Below are positions 41,618 through 51,256 of a stretch of 64,000 bases of DNA, one piece after another. A program made the position numbers and the translations under genes. A model generated the notes under the pieces. The model did no database searches, was not told the origin of the DNA, and was given only the letters and a program-made list of their open reading frames with translations. Every line of letters begins with the position of its first letter. Within the stretch, counting starts at the first letter, position 1. The DNA comes from UBA2287 sp037442025 (GTDB taxonomy: Bacteria; Bacteroidota; Bacteroidia; Bacteroidales; Tenuifilaceae), in the NCBI GenBank assembly GCA_037442025.1, contig JBBIRB010000001.1, positions 62,001 through 126,000 of the forward strand. The letters are read 5' to 3'.

Positions 41618-43231
41618 TTAAAGTCCCAACATTTTTTCTCCTTGGTTAAAGCGGATGTCTCTAGGAATATTAGCTTCAGATATTCGATTCAAATCCATTT
41701 GAAGGCCTTCACGAATCAACGAAGATTCTTCGAGCATTTTTTTAGCACGGTCGTAATCGCCTTCTCCTTGCATAGTTATTATTTCTGCAGCTAGCGAGTT
41801 CATGGCTGAAGTCATTTTGTCGAAATCTACTCGGTATGTTCCATCCTTTTCGTTGCGGGTGAATGCTCCAACCTCTTGGAAATAGTAAAAACGCATGGTG
41901 TTAGCCTTGCCATGTGCCGAAGCAGCACCAAACCGGATCGATCTGAAAATACTTGCCATAAAGGTTACGTAGTTATCCATTAGGTCTTCCTTCTCAATTT
42001 CGCCCATCTCAACCAGTTTGGCTACCATGTACAGACCAAGGATATCGGCTTTTGCTTCTTCAATTGGGCTGTATGTTTCTTTCATAGCTTCCCTTACGGT
42101 TCCTTTTCCATTAATTGTATTTTTTATTCCTAATCCATGAGCCACTTCGTGAAACATTACATTTTCAAAAAATGCATCGAATTTTACATGCTTGCGCTGC
42201 GATGGATCGATAAGCAGGTTGCTTATGGGGACTAGAATTTTATCGAATTTATATTGCATAGAGTTTTTCAGTTGCAACTTTCGGCTACCCTTTTTAATAT
42301 GAACCTCAGGATCGTTGGGTAGGTTAATAGCAATGGTCTTACTTCCAGCATTGCAGTCGCCTGCATAGTAAACAGCATCATAAACACCCAGATCGCTATC
42401 GCTGCCAGGAATTTCAGCTTTATACTGAATGTCGACTGGCAAACTTGCTTGCAATGCAGGCAGAAGGCTTGCAAACCTCGAAAGTTTCTGGCTCCACTCC
42501 AAATCTTTAATTAGTATGAATGCCTCATGGGCCGCCTTATAGTTGAATAACGCATCCTCATAATTCTCAATTGGCCCGCAAATGAAATCGATATTGTTGG
42601 TTTTCATATCCATCCACGCCATATCGCTAGGCTGGTAATTGTCGGTTGTGAGAGCTTCTGCTCTTAGGTACAGGTAGTTTCGTAATCCTGAGTCCTCGGC
42701 CAACTCAGCTGCACTGCGAAGCAATTCAGCAGCCCTATTGTGCTGCTGTTTGTATGCAATGCTATAGGGTATGGCCTCTAAACTGCCATCGGCTTTACGC
42801 CTGATTAGAGTGTATTGGCTGGTTTTTATTTCCGAATCGAATGCCTCAAACTCTTCCCGGGTCATGTCGGCGGGGTAGAAGTTGGCTCCTAAAGGTTTTT
42901 CACCAAAATTTGAGATAAAGGGCTTATTATCTTTAAGCCTCTCCCATGGACCATAGTTAATGGCAACGAACTCGCGGGTTGCATCGTCATTTAAGGTTGC
43001 AAAAAGCTCGTCCTTATTGCCAAAGGCTTGTTGCCAAAAGATTTCATCCATTATGCGGGCTGCTTCGAAAAGCAGTGGAAGCATGGCTTTTTCATTCTCA
43101 GAGAGGTGATTAATGTTCGTTGTTAAATCAACCTTTACAAATTCGTCAACTTTTTTCTGCATTTCACTTTTTTTACATCCGAAGGATATTGCAAAAACTA
43201 ATACAGTTAAAAAAACAGGAAGTGTTTTCAT
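41618..43231 (-). CDS. Lipoprotein zinc peptidase, dipeptidyl-peptidase III (M49)-like
   Basis: 537 aa. Signal peptide with lipobox ISFGC (Cys19). Zinc site HEVAH at 361-365 and downstream Glu in PIEEAKAD at 391-392; true DPP III has HExxxH and EECRAE, so this is the related Bacteroidota group with a plain HExxH. GVYDAVYYAGDCNAGSKTIAINLPND and the late SPIEEAKADILGLY are typical. Some databases misname such proteins. Predicted outer-membrane or periplasmic peptidase acting on short peptides. Confidence 0.82.
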   Translation of the reverse strand: MKTLPVFLTVLVFAISFGCKKSEMQKKVDEFVKVDLTTNINHLSENEKAMLPLLFEAARIMDEIFWQQAFGNKDELFATLNDDATREFVAINYGPWERLKDNKPFISNFGEKPLGANFYPADMTREEFEAFDSEIKTSQYTLIRRKADGSLEAIPYSIAYKQQHNRAAELLRSAAELAEDSGLRNYLYLRAEALTTDNYQPSDMAWMDMKTNNIDFICGPIENYEDALFNYKAAHEAFILIKDLEWSQKLSRFASLLPALQASLPVDIQYKAEIPGSDSDLGVYDAVYYAGDCNAGSKTIAINLPNDPEVHIKKGSRKLQLKNSMQYKFDKILVPISNLLIDPSQRKHVKFDAFFENVMFHEVAHGLGIKNTINGKGTVREAMKETYSPIEEAKADILGLYMVAKLVEMGEIEKEDLMDNYVTFMASIFRSIRFGAASAHGKANTMRFYYFQEVGAFTRNEKDGTYRVDFDKMTSAMNSLAAEIITMQGEGDYDRAKKMLEESSLIREGLQMDLNRISEANIPRDIRFNQGEKMLGL

Positions 43232-43248
43232 GGTTTAAGTATTATTGT

Positions 43249-43947
43249 TTAGCTTTCTAAAACATCGTCGGAATTGAATTTGAAACCCAAGCGCTTACCG
43301 GTTTGAAGTTTTGAACTTTCAATTTTGGTATTCATTTGAGCAACCGAAGCAATCTTAACCATATCGTAGGGCGGAACTAATAGGTCGAACTCAAGTGCAT
43401 AAAGAATAGCGGTTTCAATAATTTTTTTAACCGAATCTCTATCGATAATAGCCTGTCCAAAATTATTGTAAAGGAACCCCATTTGTCTTTTGCCTTCAAC
43501 AAAATAATGGTTTTCGCGATTTATAAACATTCTGCCAATAAGATAGCCCAAATCGTCGAGCCTGTTGTATTTAAACGAGTCGGTAAGGAAGTTATAAACG
43601 TTAATTACACCGCAGTAGGAGTTTAACTTTGCTTGCTGAACGTAAGGGATTTTCCAAATCGAATGGTCCCTGTCGAATTCAAAAATATTGGTATGCATAC
43701 TGAAGATGAGGATATCGCCAGCAACTCGAATTTCAGCTTCAAATTTACCTCTGTCTCTGTACTCCAGCTTAACTCGCTTATCGGCTCCTTTTAAATTCAA
43801 ATTTAAATCGTTGGCCATCTCATGAAGCAGATCCTTGACAAGGTTAAAAGTCTCAAAGGTGTTGTCGTAAACCTTCTGCTTCATGCTCGACTTTTCAATG
43901 AGAGTGCTCACAATTAATTGTTTTGGATCGTTTGGGGTTTTTTCCAT
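43249..43947 (-). CDS. Conserved protein of unknown function
   Basis: 232 aa from ATG 43947 (an upstream TTG at 43983 is not needed). No signal peptide or membrane helix. Mixed alpha/beta with EYRDRGKFEAEIRVAGDILIFSMHTNIFEFD, a helix-rich middle and a C-terminal EFDLLVPPYDMVKIASVAQMNTKIE. I recognise no family. It sits between proS and the M49-like peptidase with 17-80 bp gaps on the same strand. Confidence 0.8.
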   Translation of the reverse strand: MEKTPNDPKQLIVSTLIEKSSMKQKVYDNTFETFNLVKDLLHEMANDLNLNLKGADKRVKLEYRDRGKFEAEIRVAGDILIFSMHTNIFEFDRDHSIWKIPYVQQAKLNSYCGVINVYNFLTDSFKYNRLDDLGYLIGRMFINRENHYFVEGKRQMGFLYNNFGQAIIDRDSVKKIIETAILYALEFDLLVPPYDMVKIASVAQMNTKIESSKLQTGKRLGFKFNSDDVLES

Positions 43948-44027
43948 TAACTTAGTTGTTAAGTTTAGCAATGCAATGTACAAAATAAAAGGGGCTCATG
44001 CAATCGAGTGCCAAAAATTCATGAATT

Positions 44028-45503
44028 CTAATAGGCTCTAGCAAACAGAACCCTTTGTGCCGATGGTTTACCAGTAACCATGCACTTGCCGGGTTCTTTG
44101 TTGCCTTCGAGAGGTATGCAACGTATGGTAGCTTTTGTTTCCTCCTTAATTTTCGCTTCCGTTTCTGGGGTTCCATCCCAGTGTGCCAGGATGAACCCTC
44201 CCCGATTCTCAATTTTTACCTTAAACTCTTCGTATGTTTCAACCGATGTTGTATTTGCTTCCCTGAAGTTTAGGGCTTTATTAAAAATATCGTTCTGAAT
44301 GGTTTGTAGCAATTTCTGAATATAGATTTCAATTCCCTCCTGTGCAACAAACTCCTTTGTTAGAAGGTCGCGACGCGCAACCTCAACGGTTCCTTTTTCA
44401 AGGTCTTTAGGTCCAATCGCTATGCGAACAGGGTAGCCCTTCATTTCGTATTCGGCAAACTTGAAACCAGGCTTCAGGTTGTCGCGATCGTCGAACTGAA
44501 CGGTAATACCAAACTGTTCTAATTTACTTTTAATATCGTTAGCCTTTGCAGAGATAGCCGAAAGTTCTTCCTCGTTTCTGAAAATTGGCACAATAACTAC
44601 TTGAATGGGCGCAAGTTTAGGAGGAAGAACCAAACCGTTGTCATCGGAGTGTGCCATTACAAGAGCACCCATAAGCCTTGTAGATACTCCCCATGAAGTA
44701 GCCCATACATAATCCAGATTGCCTTCTTTGGATGCAAACTTTACATCGAAAGCCTTAGCAAAGTTTTGCCCTAGAAAGTGCGATGTACCTGCTTGGAGTG
44801 CTTTGCCATCCTGCATTAATGCTTCAATGCAGTAAGTTTCAACAGCACCTGCAAAGCGCTCACTTTCGCTTTTTGTTCCAACTATTACAGGAATTCCAAG
44901 CCAATTTTGCGCAAATTCAGCATATACATTAACCATCTTAATGGTTTCTTCAATTGCCTCTTCCTTTGTTGCATGTGCTGTATGCCCTTCCTGCCAGAGG
45001 AATTCGGCGGTACGAAGAAATAGGCGGGTACGCATCTCCCAGCGAACCACATTGGCCCACTGGTTCAGCAGGATTGGGAGGTCTCGGTACGATTGAATCC
45101 AACTCCGGTAAGTATTCCAAATTATGGTTTCTGATGTGGGTCTAACTATGAGCTCCTCTTCAAGCTGTGCTTCCGGATCGACAATAACGCCTTTCCCATT
45201 TGGGTCGTTTTTTAAGCGGTAATGGGTAACAATGGCACACTCTTTGGCAAAACCCTCGACGTGGCTGGCCTCCTTACTGAAAAACGATTTTGGAATGAAT
45301 AAAGGAAAATAGGCGTTTTGATGCCCGGTTGCTTTAAACATATCGTCGAGCTGTCGCTGTATCTTTTCCCAAATAGAAAATCCGTAGGGTTTAATAACCA
45401 TGCAGCCTCTCACAGCTGAATGGTCGGCTAATCCAGCCTTTACAACAATATCGTTGTACCATTGAGAGTAATTCTCATTTCTGCTTGTAATTTCCTTTGC
45501 CAT
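44028..45503 (-). CDS. proS: Prolyl-tRNA synthetase, archaeal/eukaryal type
   Basis: 491 aa from ATG 45503 (MAKEITSRNENYSQW); the frame stays open upstream but that part is not conserved. Class II motifs: IRPTSETIIWNTYRSW (motif 2 region here VRWEMRTRLFLRTAEFLWQEGHTAH) and motif 3 SDDNGLVLPP-region; anticodon-binding domain near 300-400 and the short zinc-type C-terminal domain ending AYRAF-like ...VLFARAY. The bacterial INS editing domain is absent, as in the archaeal/eukaryal-type enzymes usual in Bacteroidota. Confidence 0.95.
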   Translation of the reverse strand: MAKEITSRNENYSQWYNDIVVKAGLADHSAVRGCMVIKPYGFSIWEKIQRQLDDMFKATGHQNAYFPLFIPKSFFSKEASHVEGFAKECAIVTHYRLKNDPNGKGVIVDPEAQLEEELIVRPTSETIIWNTYRSWIQSYRDLPILLNQWANVVRWEMRTRLFLRTAEFLWQEGHTAHATKEEAIEETIKMVNVYAEFAQNWLGIPVIVGTKSESERFAGAVETYCIEALMQDGKALQAGTSHFLGQNFAKAFDVKFASKEGNLDYVWATSWGVSTRLMGALVMAHSDDNGLVLPPKLAPIQVVIVPIFRNEEELSAISAKANDIKSKLEQFGITVQFDDRDNLKPGFKFAEYEMKGYPVRIAIGPKDLEKGTVEVARRDLLTKEFVAQEGIEIYIQKLLQTIQNDIFNKALNFREANTTSVETYEEFKVKIENRGGFILAHWDGTPETEAKIKEETKATIRCIPLEGNKEPGKCMVTGKPSAQRVLFARAY

Positions 45504-45594
45504 TGGCTTTGAGTGGTATGATATTTGTATAAAATCAATTAAAAATTTCTTGTGCAAAGTAAATAAAAAAACCCTAATAAAACAGGAGGTTGCT

Positions 45595-47058
45595 ATGAAA
45601 ACAACAATTAACATCGTGCTAATCGCCCTTGCCGGTTTTGTTTTGGGCAGTTGCTCATCGGGGCTACAAATGGGCAAGTCGACAGGTGCCGCTTCCGATG
45701 GCATTTATTATTCGCCCGGCCAGCAGAATGCATCATCTCAGGCAGCCCCCGAAAAACCGGTGGCCGTAAAGCCAACCTCGAGCAAGGAACTCATTATGGC
45801 TGAACTTGAAAAGAAGTATACTGAAATTCTTGCCAACAACGAAAAGGTTGATACTTTGCTTTACAAGGCCGATTCGCTTTCGGATAATCCTTACGAAAGA
45901 ATTCTTTCTACTTCATACAGAGATTCATATGAAAGGAGATTGCGCGGACGCTCTGGCAATCTAATCGGAAATTGGGGGTATTACAGCAACGATTATTTTT
46001 ATGCCTCTGCTTACGACCCATACTTTTACAATGTGATTGTAATGGGTGATGAGGTTTGGGTTGAACCTTACTACATTTCAGCCATGTTTGGATGGCCAAG
46101 GCCTTCATTCCATTTTGGTATAGGTTGGGGTTACAATCCTTGGTACTGGAATAGTTGGTATTATAACCCTTGGAACTATGCCTATTATCCATACTCTCAT
46201 TGGGGCTACAATAGTTGGTGGAACGGATATGCAATGGGTTACAACAGCGGATATTGGAATGGTTACTATTGGGGTAATAATACTGCAACCAATCCAACAG
46301 GTTACTATAGTTATGGACCGCGGCCTGGAACAGGTGCAGCTGTAAATACGGGCATATCAACTCGTCCATCTGCAGCTAATATTAATGATAGAATTAGGGA
46401 TTACAGCGATAATCAACCGGTATTAGGTACCCAAAACGATAGGCAACGTAACCCAAATTCGGGAAATCAGGATGTTGTTGCAACACGACCAAATGCCGCG
46501 AACATTGGTAGGGAAAATTCACAAAATCAAGAAGTTGTTCTTACTCGTCCTAACAGGGCAAGTGTTTACGATGCAACAAAGAGCCCCGGATCGCGTGAGC
46601 CTTTAATTGTTACACGACCCGTAAGGGAAGGCAGTGGAGACGCTGCAACACGACCAAGGCCCAACGAAGTTGTTAGGGGCGGGGGAGAGCCCACTCGTGA
46701 GAACCATATGCCTACCTATACACGGCCCAAACCCGCTAGTAGTAGCGAGTACAATAGACCTGCACGCACTTATACTCCCACGGAGGCTGAAAGAGGAAAC
46801 GTTGATAAGCGGCCGGCTGTTGCACCATCTGGAAATAGCAATGCTAAGCAACCTGAAAGGACTTACTCGCCGCCCTCAAGAGATGAGCGCCCAGCAAGTA
46901 CACCCAGCAGAAGTAACAACGATGTAAATAGAAGCAGGCCATCTAACAGTAATCATACTACACCAAGCAATCCACCTGCATCTCGCCCTTCTCCTCCACC
47001 ATCTAATAGTTCTTCTGGCAGTTCGGGCGGTAGCGATACCAGAACCCGCAACCGTTAA
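45595..47058 (+). CDS. Tyr/Trp/Asn/Gly-rich lipoprotein with repeated TRP(N/S)xA segments
   Basis: 487 aa from ATG 45595, preceded by AGGAGGT (45584-45590), one of the few strong Shine-Dalgarno sequences in the window. Lipobox LGSC (Cys20). Residues ~135-245 are extreme in aromatic content (GYNPWYWNSWYYNPWNYAYYP). After ~255 comes a low-complexity tail with four TRP(S/N/V) units, then P/S/N/R-rich sequence. No family recognised; similar aromatic lipoproteins occur in Bacteroidota. Likely exposed at the envelope. Composition suggests adhesive or structural function (inference). Confidence 0.82.
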   Translation: MKTTINIVLIALAGFVLGSCSSGLQMGKSTGAASDGIYYSPGQQNASSQAAPEKPVAVKPTSSKELIMAELEKKYTEILANNEKVDTLLYKADSLSDNPYERILSTSYRDSYERRLRGRSGNLIGNWGYYSNDYFYASAYDPYFYNVIVMGDEVWVEPYYISAMFGWPRPSFHFGIGWGYNPWYWNSWYYNPWNYAYYPYSHWGYNSWWNGYAMGYNSGYWNGYYWGNNTATNPTGYYSYGPRPGTGAAVNTGISTRPSAANINDRIRDYSDNQPVLGTQNDRQRNPNSGNQDVVATRPNAANIGRENSQNQEVVLTRPNRASVYDATKSPGSREPLIVTRPVREGSGDAATRPRPNEVVRGGGEPTRENHMPTYTRPKPASSSEYNRPARTYTPTEAERGNVDKRPAVAPSGNSNAKQPERTYSPPSRDERPASTPSRSNNDVNRSRPSNSNHTTPSNPPASRPSPPPSNSSSGSSGGSDTRTRNR

Positions 47059-47076
47059 AGTTGATTATTTTATTTT

Positions 47077-47113
47077 GACCCGACATGTTTTATTGCATGT
47101 CGGGTCATATTTT
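47077..47113 (+). terminator. Intrinsic terminator after the aromatic lipoprotein gene
   Basis: Perfect 11-bp stem GACCCGACATG / CATGTCGGGTC around TTTTATTG, then ATATTTT. Confidence 0.85.
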
Positions 47114-47132
47114 CTCATTAAATAAAAAAACT

Positions 47133-48641
47133 ATGAAACGCATTTTCGTTGTTTTTATGTTCTTAGTGCCTTTCGTTCTAAGTTCTCAGATTCCTGCAGA
47201 TGCTCTCAGGTATTCGCAAACTTACCCATCCGGTTCGGCTCGATTTGTAGGCATGGGAGGTGCCTTTGGCGCCCTGGGAGGCGACTTTGGTGCGTTAAGC
47301 TACAATCCCGCAGGATTGGGGGTTTTTCGCACTTCCGAACTTTCTTTTACTCCAGTATTTTTCAATCGTAGCGATGAATCGAAAATTCAGTCTGTTGCAA
47401 CGTCCAATAGCAGAACACGGTTCGGTTTCGATAACATAGGACTGGTAACTACTTTCCGAAACTATAAGGGCGACGAGAAGGGATTTGTGAGCATAAATTT
47501 AGGGTTTGGATACAATAAGTTGGCCGACTTTTATATGGAATCTATTGCTAACACTGCAAATACATCCAATTCTATTATGGATTTTTTTGCAATTAGGGCT
47601 CGAGGAAATACATGGCAAAGCATGACAGCTGGAACCGATTACAATCCTTACTTAAATGGTAATGCACCCTGGGAGGCTATTCTGGCTTGGAATAGTTTTG
47701 TTATCGATACTTTAGGAGGAGTTTATGTGCCTTTACTCAATGAGGGCGATGGAGTTAATCAGGAAAATACCATACTTACCAATGGCAGCATGGGCGAGTA
47801 TGTTATTTCATTTGCAGCAAACTATTCGAATACTCTTTATTTTGGTGCTACTTTAGGGGTTCAAAACATTTTCTATAAGCAATCTGTAAACCTTGCTGAA
47901 AGAGCCTTTGCTTCGAACCCTCCTATGTCAAATGGCGATTTGTTTCGTTCGCTGAATTACCTTCAAACATACGAAGTTGATGGAACTGGTTACAATTTTA
48001 AGGTTGGAGCCATATATCGTCCCATTCCTTCGTTGCGCATTGGATTTGCTGCTCATACTCCCACTTACATACATCTCAATGAGGTTTATACTGCCTCAAT
48101 TCGTAGTACATTCAATTGGGGTAATAAGGATGTATCAACCCCAATTAACAGGTTCGATTACTCCATCGATTCGCCATTCAAACTGATAGGTTCGTTGGCA
48201 TATACATTTACCAATAAGGGCTTGGTAAGCTTCGATGTTGAAAGGGTCGATTATTCGCTTATGAAATTTAGTGCCGACGACGTTGGATTGTTCTCGCAGC
48301 AGAACCAATCGATTAAAGATGAGTTTAGAGCAGTTCAAAACTTCAGAGTGGGTGGTGAATATTGGCTTGGAAATATTGCTTTAAGGGGTGGTTATGGGTT
48401 TTATGGCAGTCCATATAACAGCAATCAATTGAATGCCAATTCATCTATTTCCATAGTTTCGGGAGGAGTTGGTTATCGTAATTCCGATCTATTTATCGAT
48501 TTTGGATACCAATACCTGGCCTTTAACGATAACTATCACTTTTACAACCTTGTTAATCTGCAGGGGAATAACCTTTCTCCAAAAGTTGAAAGGAGTATTT
48601 CGCAAAGCAAATTTTTTATGACCCTTGGGTTTAAATTTTAG
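47133..48641 (+). CDS. FadL/OmpP1-type outer-membrane transport protein
   Basis: 502 aa from ATG 47133; the frame begins earlier but would translate through the upstream terminator. Signal peptide (FVVFMFLVPFVLSSQ), then SARFVGMGGAFGALGGDFGALSYNPAGLG, the N-terminal hatch motif of the OmpP1/FadL/TodX family, and a barrel with repeated beta strands ending KFFMTLGFKF. Channels of this family take up hydrophobic compounds such as fatty acids. Long acyl-CoA ligase elsewhere in the window would fit, though they are not linked. Confidence 0.85.
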   Translation: MKRIFVVFMFLVPFVLSSQIPADALRYSQTYPSGSARFVGMGGAFGALGGDFGALSYNPAGLGVFRTSELSFTPVFFNRSDESKIQSVATSNSRTRFGFDNIGLVTTFRNYKGDEKGFVSINLGFGYNKLADFYMESIANTANTSNSIMDFFAIRARGNTWQSMTAGTDYNPYLNGNAPWEAILAWNSFVIDTLGGVYVPLLNEGDGVNQENTILTNGSMGEYVISFAANYSNTLYFGATLGVQNIFYKQSVNLAERAFASNPPMSNGDLFRSLNYLQTYEVDGTGYNFKVGAIYRPIPSLRIGFAAHTPTYIHLNEVYTASIRSTFNWGNKDVSTPINRFDYSIDSPFKLIGSLAYTFTNKGLVSFDVERVDYSLMKFSADDVGLFSQQNQSIKDEFRAVQNFRVGGEYWLGNIALRGGYGFYGSPYNSNQLNANSSISIVSGGVGYRNSDLFIDFGYQYLAFNDNYHFYNLVNLQGNNLSPKVERSISQSKFFMTLGFKF

Positions 48642-48654
48642 TATATTTAAACCA

Positions 48655-48691
48655 AAAAGAAAACTTCCGAGATCATCGGAAGTTTTCTTTT
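48655..48691. terminator. Bidirectional terminator between the FadL-like gene and lepB
   Basis: Perfect 16-bp stem AAAAGAAAACTTCCGA / TCGGAAGTTTTCTTTT with a 5-base loop GATCA; T runs in both directions. It touches the lepB stop. Confidence 0.9.
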
Positions 48692-50018
48692 AATTTATAC
48701 CGCTAAACATTCTGTCCCAGCGAATATTTCGTGGGAATTTTTTATCCTTATCGAGCGAAAGCCATATGAAAAGTGCTTTGCCAACAATATGATCTTCGGG
48801 TACAAACCCCCAGAAACGTGAGTCGGCAGAGTTATGCCTGTTGTCGCCCATCATAAAGTAGTAATCCATTTTAAAGGTGTAAGAGGTAGCCGGCTCTCCA
48901 TTAATATAAATAGTACTATCCTTAACATTGAGCATATTACCCTCATAAGCGTGAATAATTCTTTTATAAAGTGGGAGGTTATCAATGTTTAGTTCCACGG
49001 TTGAGCCCTTTTTGGGCACCCATAGGGGGCCGAAATTGTCCTGAGTCCAAACAAAACGAGGATCGTTAGGAAACACTGAGTTGCTAATAAAATCGTGTTG
49101 CGTATCGACTCTGCGATTAATTGCTTGAACATTTTTAAGTTTTGAAAGTTTTTCGACAGCTTCGTTGGTAAGAGGAGTGGGCATGTGCGAACGGTCCTCA
49201 CGAGAAACCTTCAATTCATCGAAAACTCGGTTACTGATAGGGCTGGTAGTTTGAATAAAATAGCTGTACTGCATTTGTTCAATGGGCATTTGGTTTTCGC
49301 CATTTACAAACAAAACGCCATTTTTTACCTGAAGGGTATCGCCGGGAATTCCAACGCACCTTTTAATATAGTTTTCGCGTTTATCGACGGGGCGCGATAC
49401 AATATCGCCAAATAAGTAGTTTTCTTTCCAGAGCCTATCGCGGCCATAAACCCTTTGAAGATGGTAGTAACTCTGAGCCTGCTCGTTTAGGGCCACAGTA
49501 TCGCCTTCGGGAAAGTTGAAAACCACCGCATCGTATCGCTTAACATTTCCGAGTCCGGCCAATCGGTGGTATGGCCTTTTTATCCATTCAACGAACGATT
49601 TAGTGTTTTTGGTAAAGGGAAGGGTGTGGTGCACGAAAGGGAAAGAAAGGGGGGTATTGGGTAATTTGGGTCCGTAACTAACCTTACTTACAAATAGAAA
49701 ATCGCCTATGAGCAACGATTTTTCCATTGACGAAGTTGGGATGGTATATGCCTCAATAAAGAACATGCGAATAAGTGTGGCTGCCACCACAGCAAAAATA
49801 ATTGCATCGACCCACTCTACAAGGGCACTGCGTTTTTTTACACCCCGCTTTTTCCAGAAGGTCCAGTTCACTTTTTGGGAAATATGGTAATCGAAAAAAA
49901 TGGGGAGACCCAATAGTAGCCAGTAATTGCCAATCCATATAACCCAGAGTATAAAAACCGATGATGAAAAGGCAAATAGGAAATACTTGTTCTTAAAAAA
50001 GGCCAGGTAGTTTTTCAT
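48690..50018 (-). CDS. lepB: Signal peptidase I
   Basis: 442 aa, the long Bacteroidota form. Two to three N-terminal helices, box B with catalytic Ser in YTIPTSSMEKSLLIGDFLFVSK, box D with the general-base Lys in ENYIKRCVGIPGDTLQVKNG, box E YYFMMGDNRHNSADSRFWG. A long insertion between boxes C and D and between D and E (about 190-370) accounts for the length. Cleaves signal peptides at the outer face of the inner membrane. Follows dapB on the same strand (60 bp). Confidence 0.95.
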   Translation of the reverse strand: MKNYLAFFKNKYFLFAFSSSVFILWVIWIGNYWLLLGLPIFFDYHISQKVNWTFWKKRGVKKRSALVEWVDAIIFAVVAATLIRMFFIEAYTIPTSSMEKSLLIGDFLFVSKVSYGPKLPNTPLSFPFVHHTLPFTKNTKSFVEWIKRPYHRLAGLGNVKRYDAVVFNFPEGDTVALNEQAQSYYHLQRVYGRDRLWKENYLFGDIVSRPVDKRENYIKRCVGIPGDTLQVKNGVLFVNGENQMPIEQMQYSYFIQTTSPISNRVFDELKVSREDRSHMPTPLTNEAVEKLSKLKNVQAINRRVDTQHDFISNSVFPNDPRFVWTQDNFGPLWVPKKGSTVELNIDNLPLYKRIIHAYEGNMLNVKDSTIYINGEPATSYTFKMDYYFMMGDNRHNSADSRFWGFVPEDHIVGKALFIWLSLDKDKKFPRNIRWDRMFSGIN

Positions 50019-50078
50019 AGTTCTATTTGTGTTAATTTATTTTAATTAAACGGGGTAATATTAGTACTAAAAAATCAA

Positions 50079-50798
50079 TTAATCCAACTTCAGCAAGCTA
50101 TCCATTGTTAAAAAGCCTTTTTTCCCATGCGAGAACTCGGCTGCGATAATAGCTCCCAATGCGAAACCCTTACGACTTTTGGCCCTGTGGGTAAGGATAA
50201 TTTCATCCTCGTCAGAGTTGTAAGTGATAGTGTGAGTTCCGGGCACAGATCCTTCGCGAATTGCTTCAATAGATATTTTCCCGGGCTGCAATTGTGGAAA
50301 GAGGCTCCATCCATCAATGCCATCTATTTCTTCCTGAATTATTTTGGCTAAGGTTATGGCGGTACCACTGGGGGCATCCTTCTTTTGGGTGTGGTGAGTT
50401 TCTGAAATAAATGGTTTATAACCACTAACGCCATTCATATAATGAGCCAGCACCCTATTAATTTTGAAGAACACATTAACCCCGAGGCTGAAATTGGATG
50501 CGTAAAATAGTGCTCCCCCGTGTGTGTTGGCATAATTTTTTGCTTCTTCCAACTTTTCGAGCCAACCGGTAGTGCCACAAACTACAACTTTATTAGCTTT
50601 CAGGCATGTCATTACGTTGTCGAATGCAGTTTCGGGGGTAGAGAATTCGATGGCTACATCGATGGAACTCAAGCCTTGCTCATTCAGTTGGGAAATATTA
50701 GTGTGGTCGAATATTTGGGCAATTTCGTGACCACGCTGCAGGGCTATCGATTCAATTTCGTGCCCCATTTTGCCATAACCTATTAGCGCTATTCGCAT
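50079..50798 (-). CDS. dapB: 4-hydroxy-tetrahydrodipicolinate reductase
   Basis: 239 aa, compact like other Bacteroidota DapB. Rossmann start RIALIGYGKMGHEIE, VVCGTTGW loop, catalytic HH/K segment ETHHTQKKDAPSGTA with the Lys of K-x-x-PSGT. Reduces dihydrodipicolinate in lysine and diaminopimelate synthesis. Has its own promoter and precedes lepB; dapB-lepB pairing is common in the phylum. Confidence 0.96.
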   Translation of the reverse strand: MRIALIGYGKMGHEIESIALQRGHEIAQIFDHTNISQLNEQGLSSIDVAIEFSTPETAFDNVMTCLKANKVVVCGTTGWLEKLEEAKNYANTHGGALFYASNFSLGVNVFFKINRVLAHYMNGVSGYKPFISETHHTQKKDAPSGTAITLAKIIQEEIDGIDGWSLFPQLQPGKISIEAIREGSVPGTHTITYNSDEDEIILTHRAKSRKGFALGAIIAAEFSHGKKGFLTMDSLLKLD

Positions 50799-50822
50799 TG
50801 TTCACCTATTTGATTTCAAATA

Positions 50823-50855
50823 CAAATGTATAAAACTATGCCTGAAATCCGACAA
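50823..50855 (-). promoter_or_regulatory. Promoter of dapB (TTG-N22-TACATTTG)
   Basis: Minus strand TTG at 50853-50855 and TACATTTG at 50823-50830, 22 bp apart, 25 bp before the ATG. Both boxes match, the spacer is at the long end. Confidence 0.5.
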
Positions 50856-50864
50856 TTAAAAATG

Positions 50865-50894
50865 AAAAAGGGGAAACGATCGCTTCCCCTTTTA
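50865..50894 (-). terminator. Terminator of the thrS-infC-rpmI-rplT operon
   Basis: 10-bp stem AAAAGGGGAA / TTCCCCTTTT with an 8-base loop, right after the rplT stop and before the dapB promoter. Confidence 0.85.
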
Positions 50895-50911
50895 ATACTA
50901 TTAGCTGTAAT

Positions 50912-51256
50912 CTATTTTACTGAATCAACCACCGATTTAAATGCTTCGGGGTGGCTCATGGCCATATCGGCAAGTACTTTACGGTTTAGGGCAATGCCTT
51001 TGGCATTGATTTTACCCATAAGTTCGGAGTAGGTCATTCCGTACAAACGGGCACCGGCATTGATACGCTGAATCCAAATGGCACGGTATTCTCCTTTTTT
51101 CTTTTTGCGGTCGCGGTATGCATAACCTAAACCTTTTTCGAGGGTGTTCTTGGCAACTGTCCATACATTGGCTCTGGCCAAAAAATTACCCTTAGTTTGC
51201 TTGAGCAGTTTTTTTCTGCGTGCTCTCGAAGCAACTGAATTTACTGAACGTGGCAT
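50912..51256 (-). CDS. rplT: 50S ribosomal protein L20
   Basis: 114 aa. MPRSVNSVASRARRKKLLKQTKG and WIQRINAGARLYGMTYSELM are the standard L20 motifs. Binds 23S rRNA early in large-subunit assembly. Last gene of the operon, 98 bp after rpmI. L20 often autoregulates such operons by binding mRNA; the 51257-51354 gap would be the place to look for that. Confidence 0.98.
   Translation of the reverse strand: MPRSVNSVASRARRKKLLKQTKGNFLARANVWTVAKNTLEKGLGYAYRDRKKKKGEYRAIWIQRINAGARLYGMTYSELMGKINAKGIALNRKVLADMAMSHPEAFKSVVDSVK

Noticed and set aside
45504..45704. N-terminal extension of ProS
   Set aside because: The 67 extra codons cross the divergent promoter region and are not part of the ProRS fold; ATG 45503 starts the conserved sequence.
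45908..46369. 153-codon antisense frame inside the aromatic lipoprotein gene
   Set aside because: Mirror of the low-complexity Tyr/Trp/Asn codons; the sense frame has a lipobox and a strong ribosome site.
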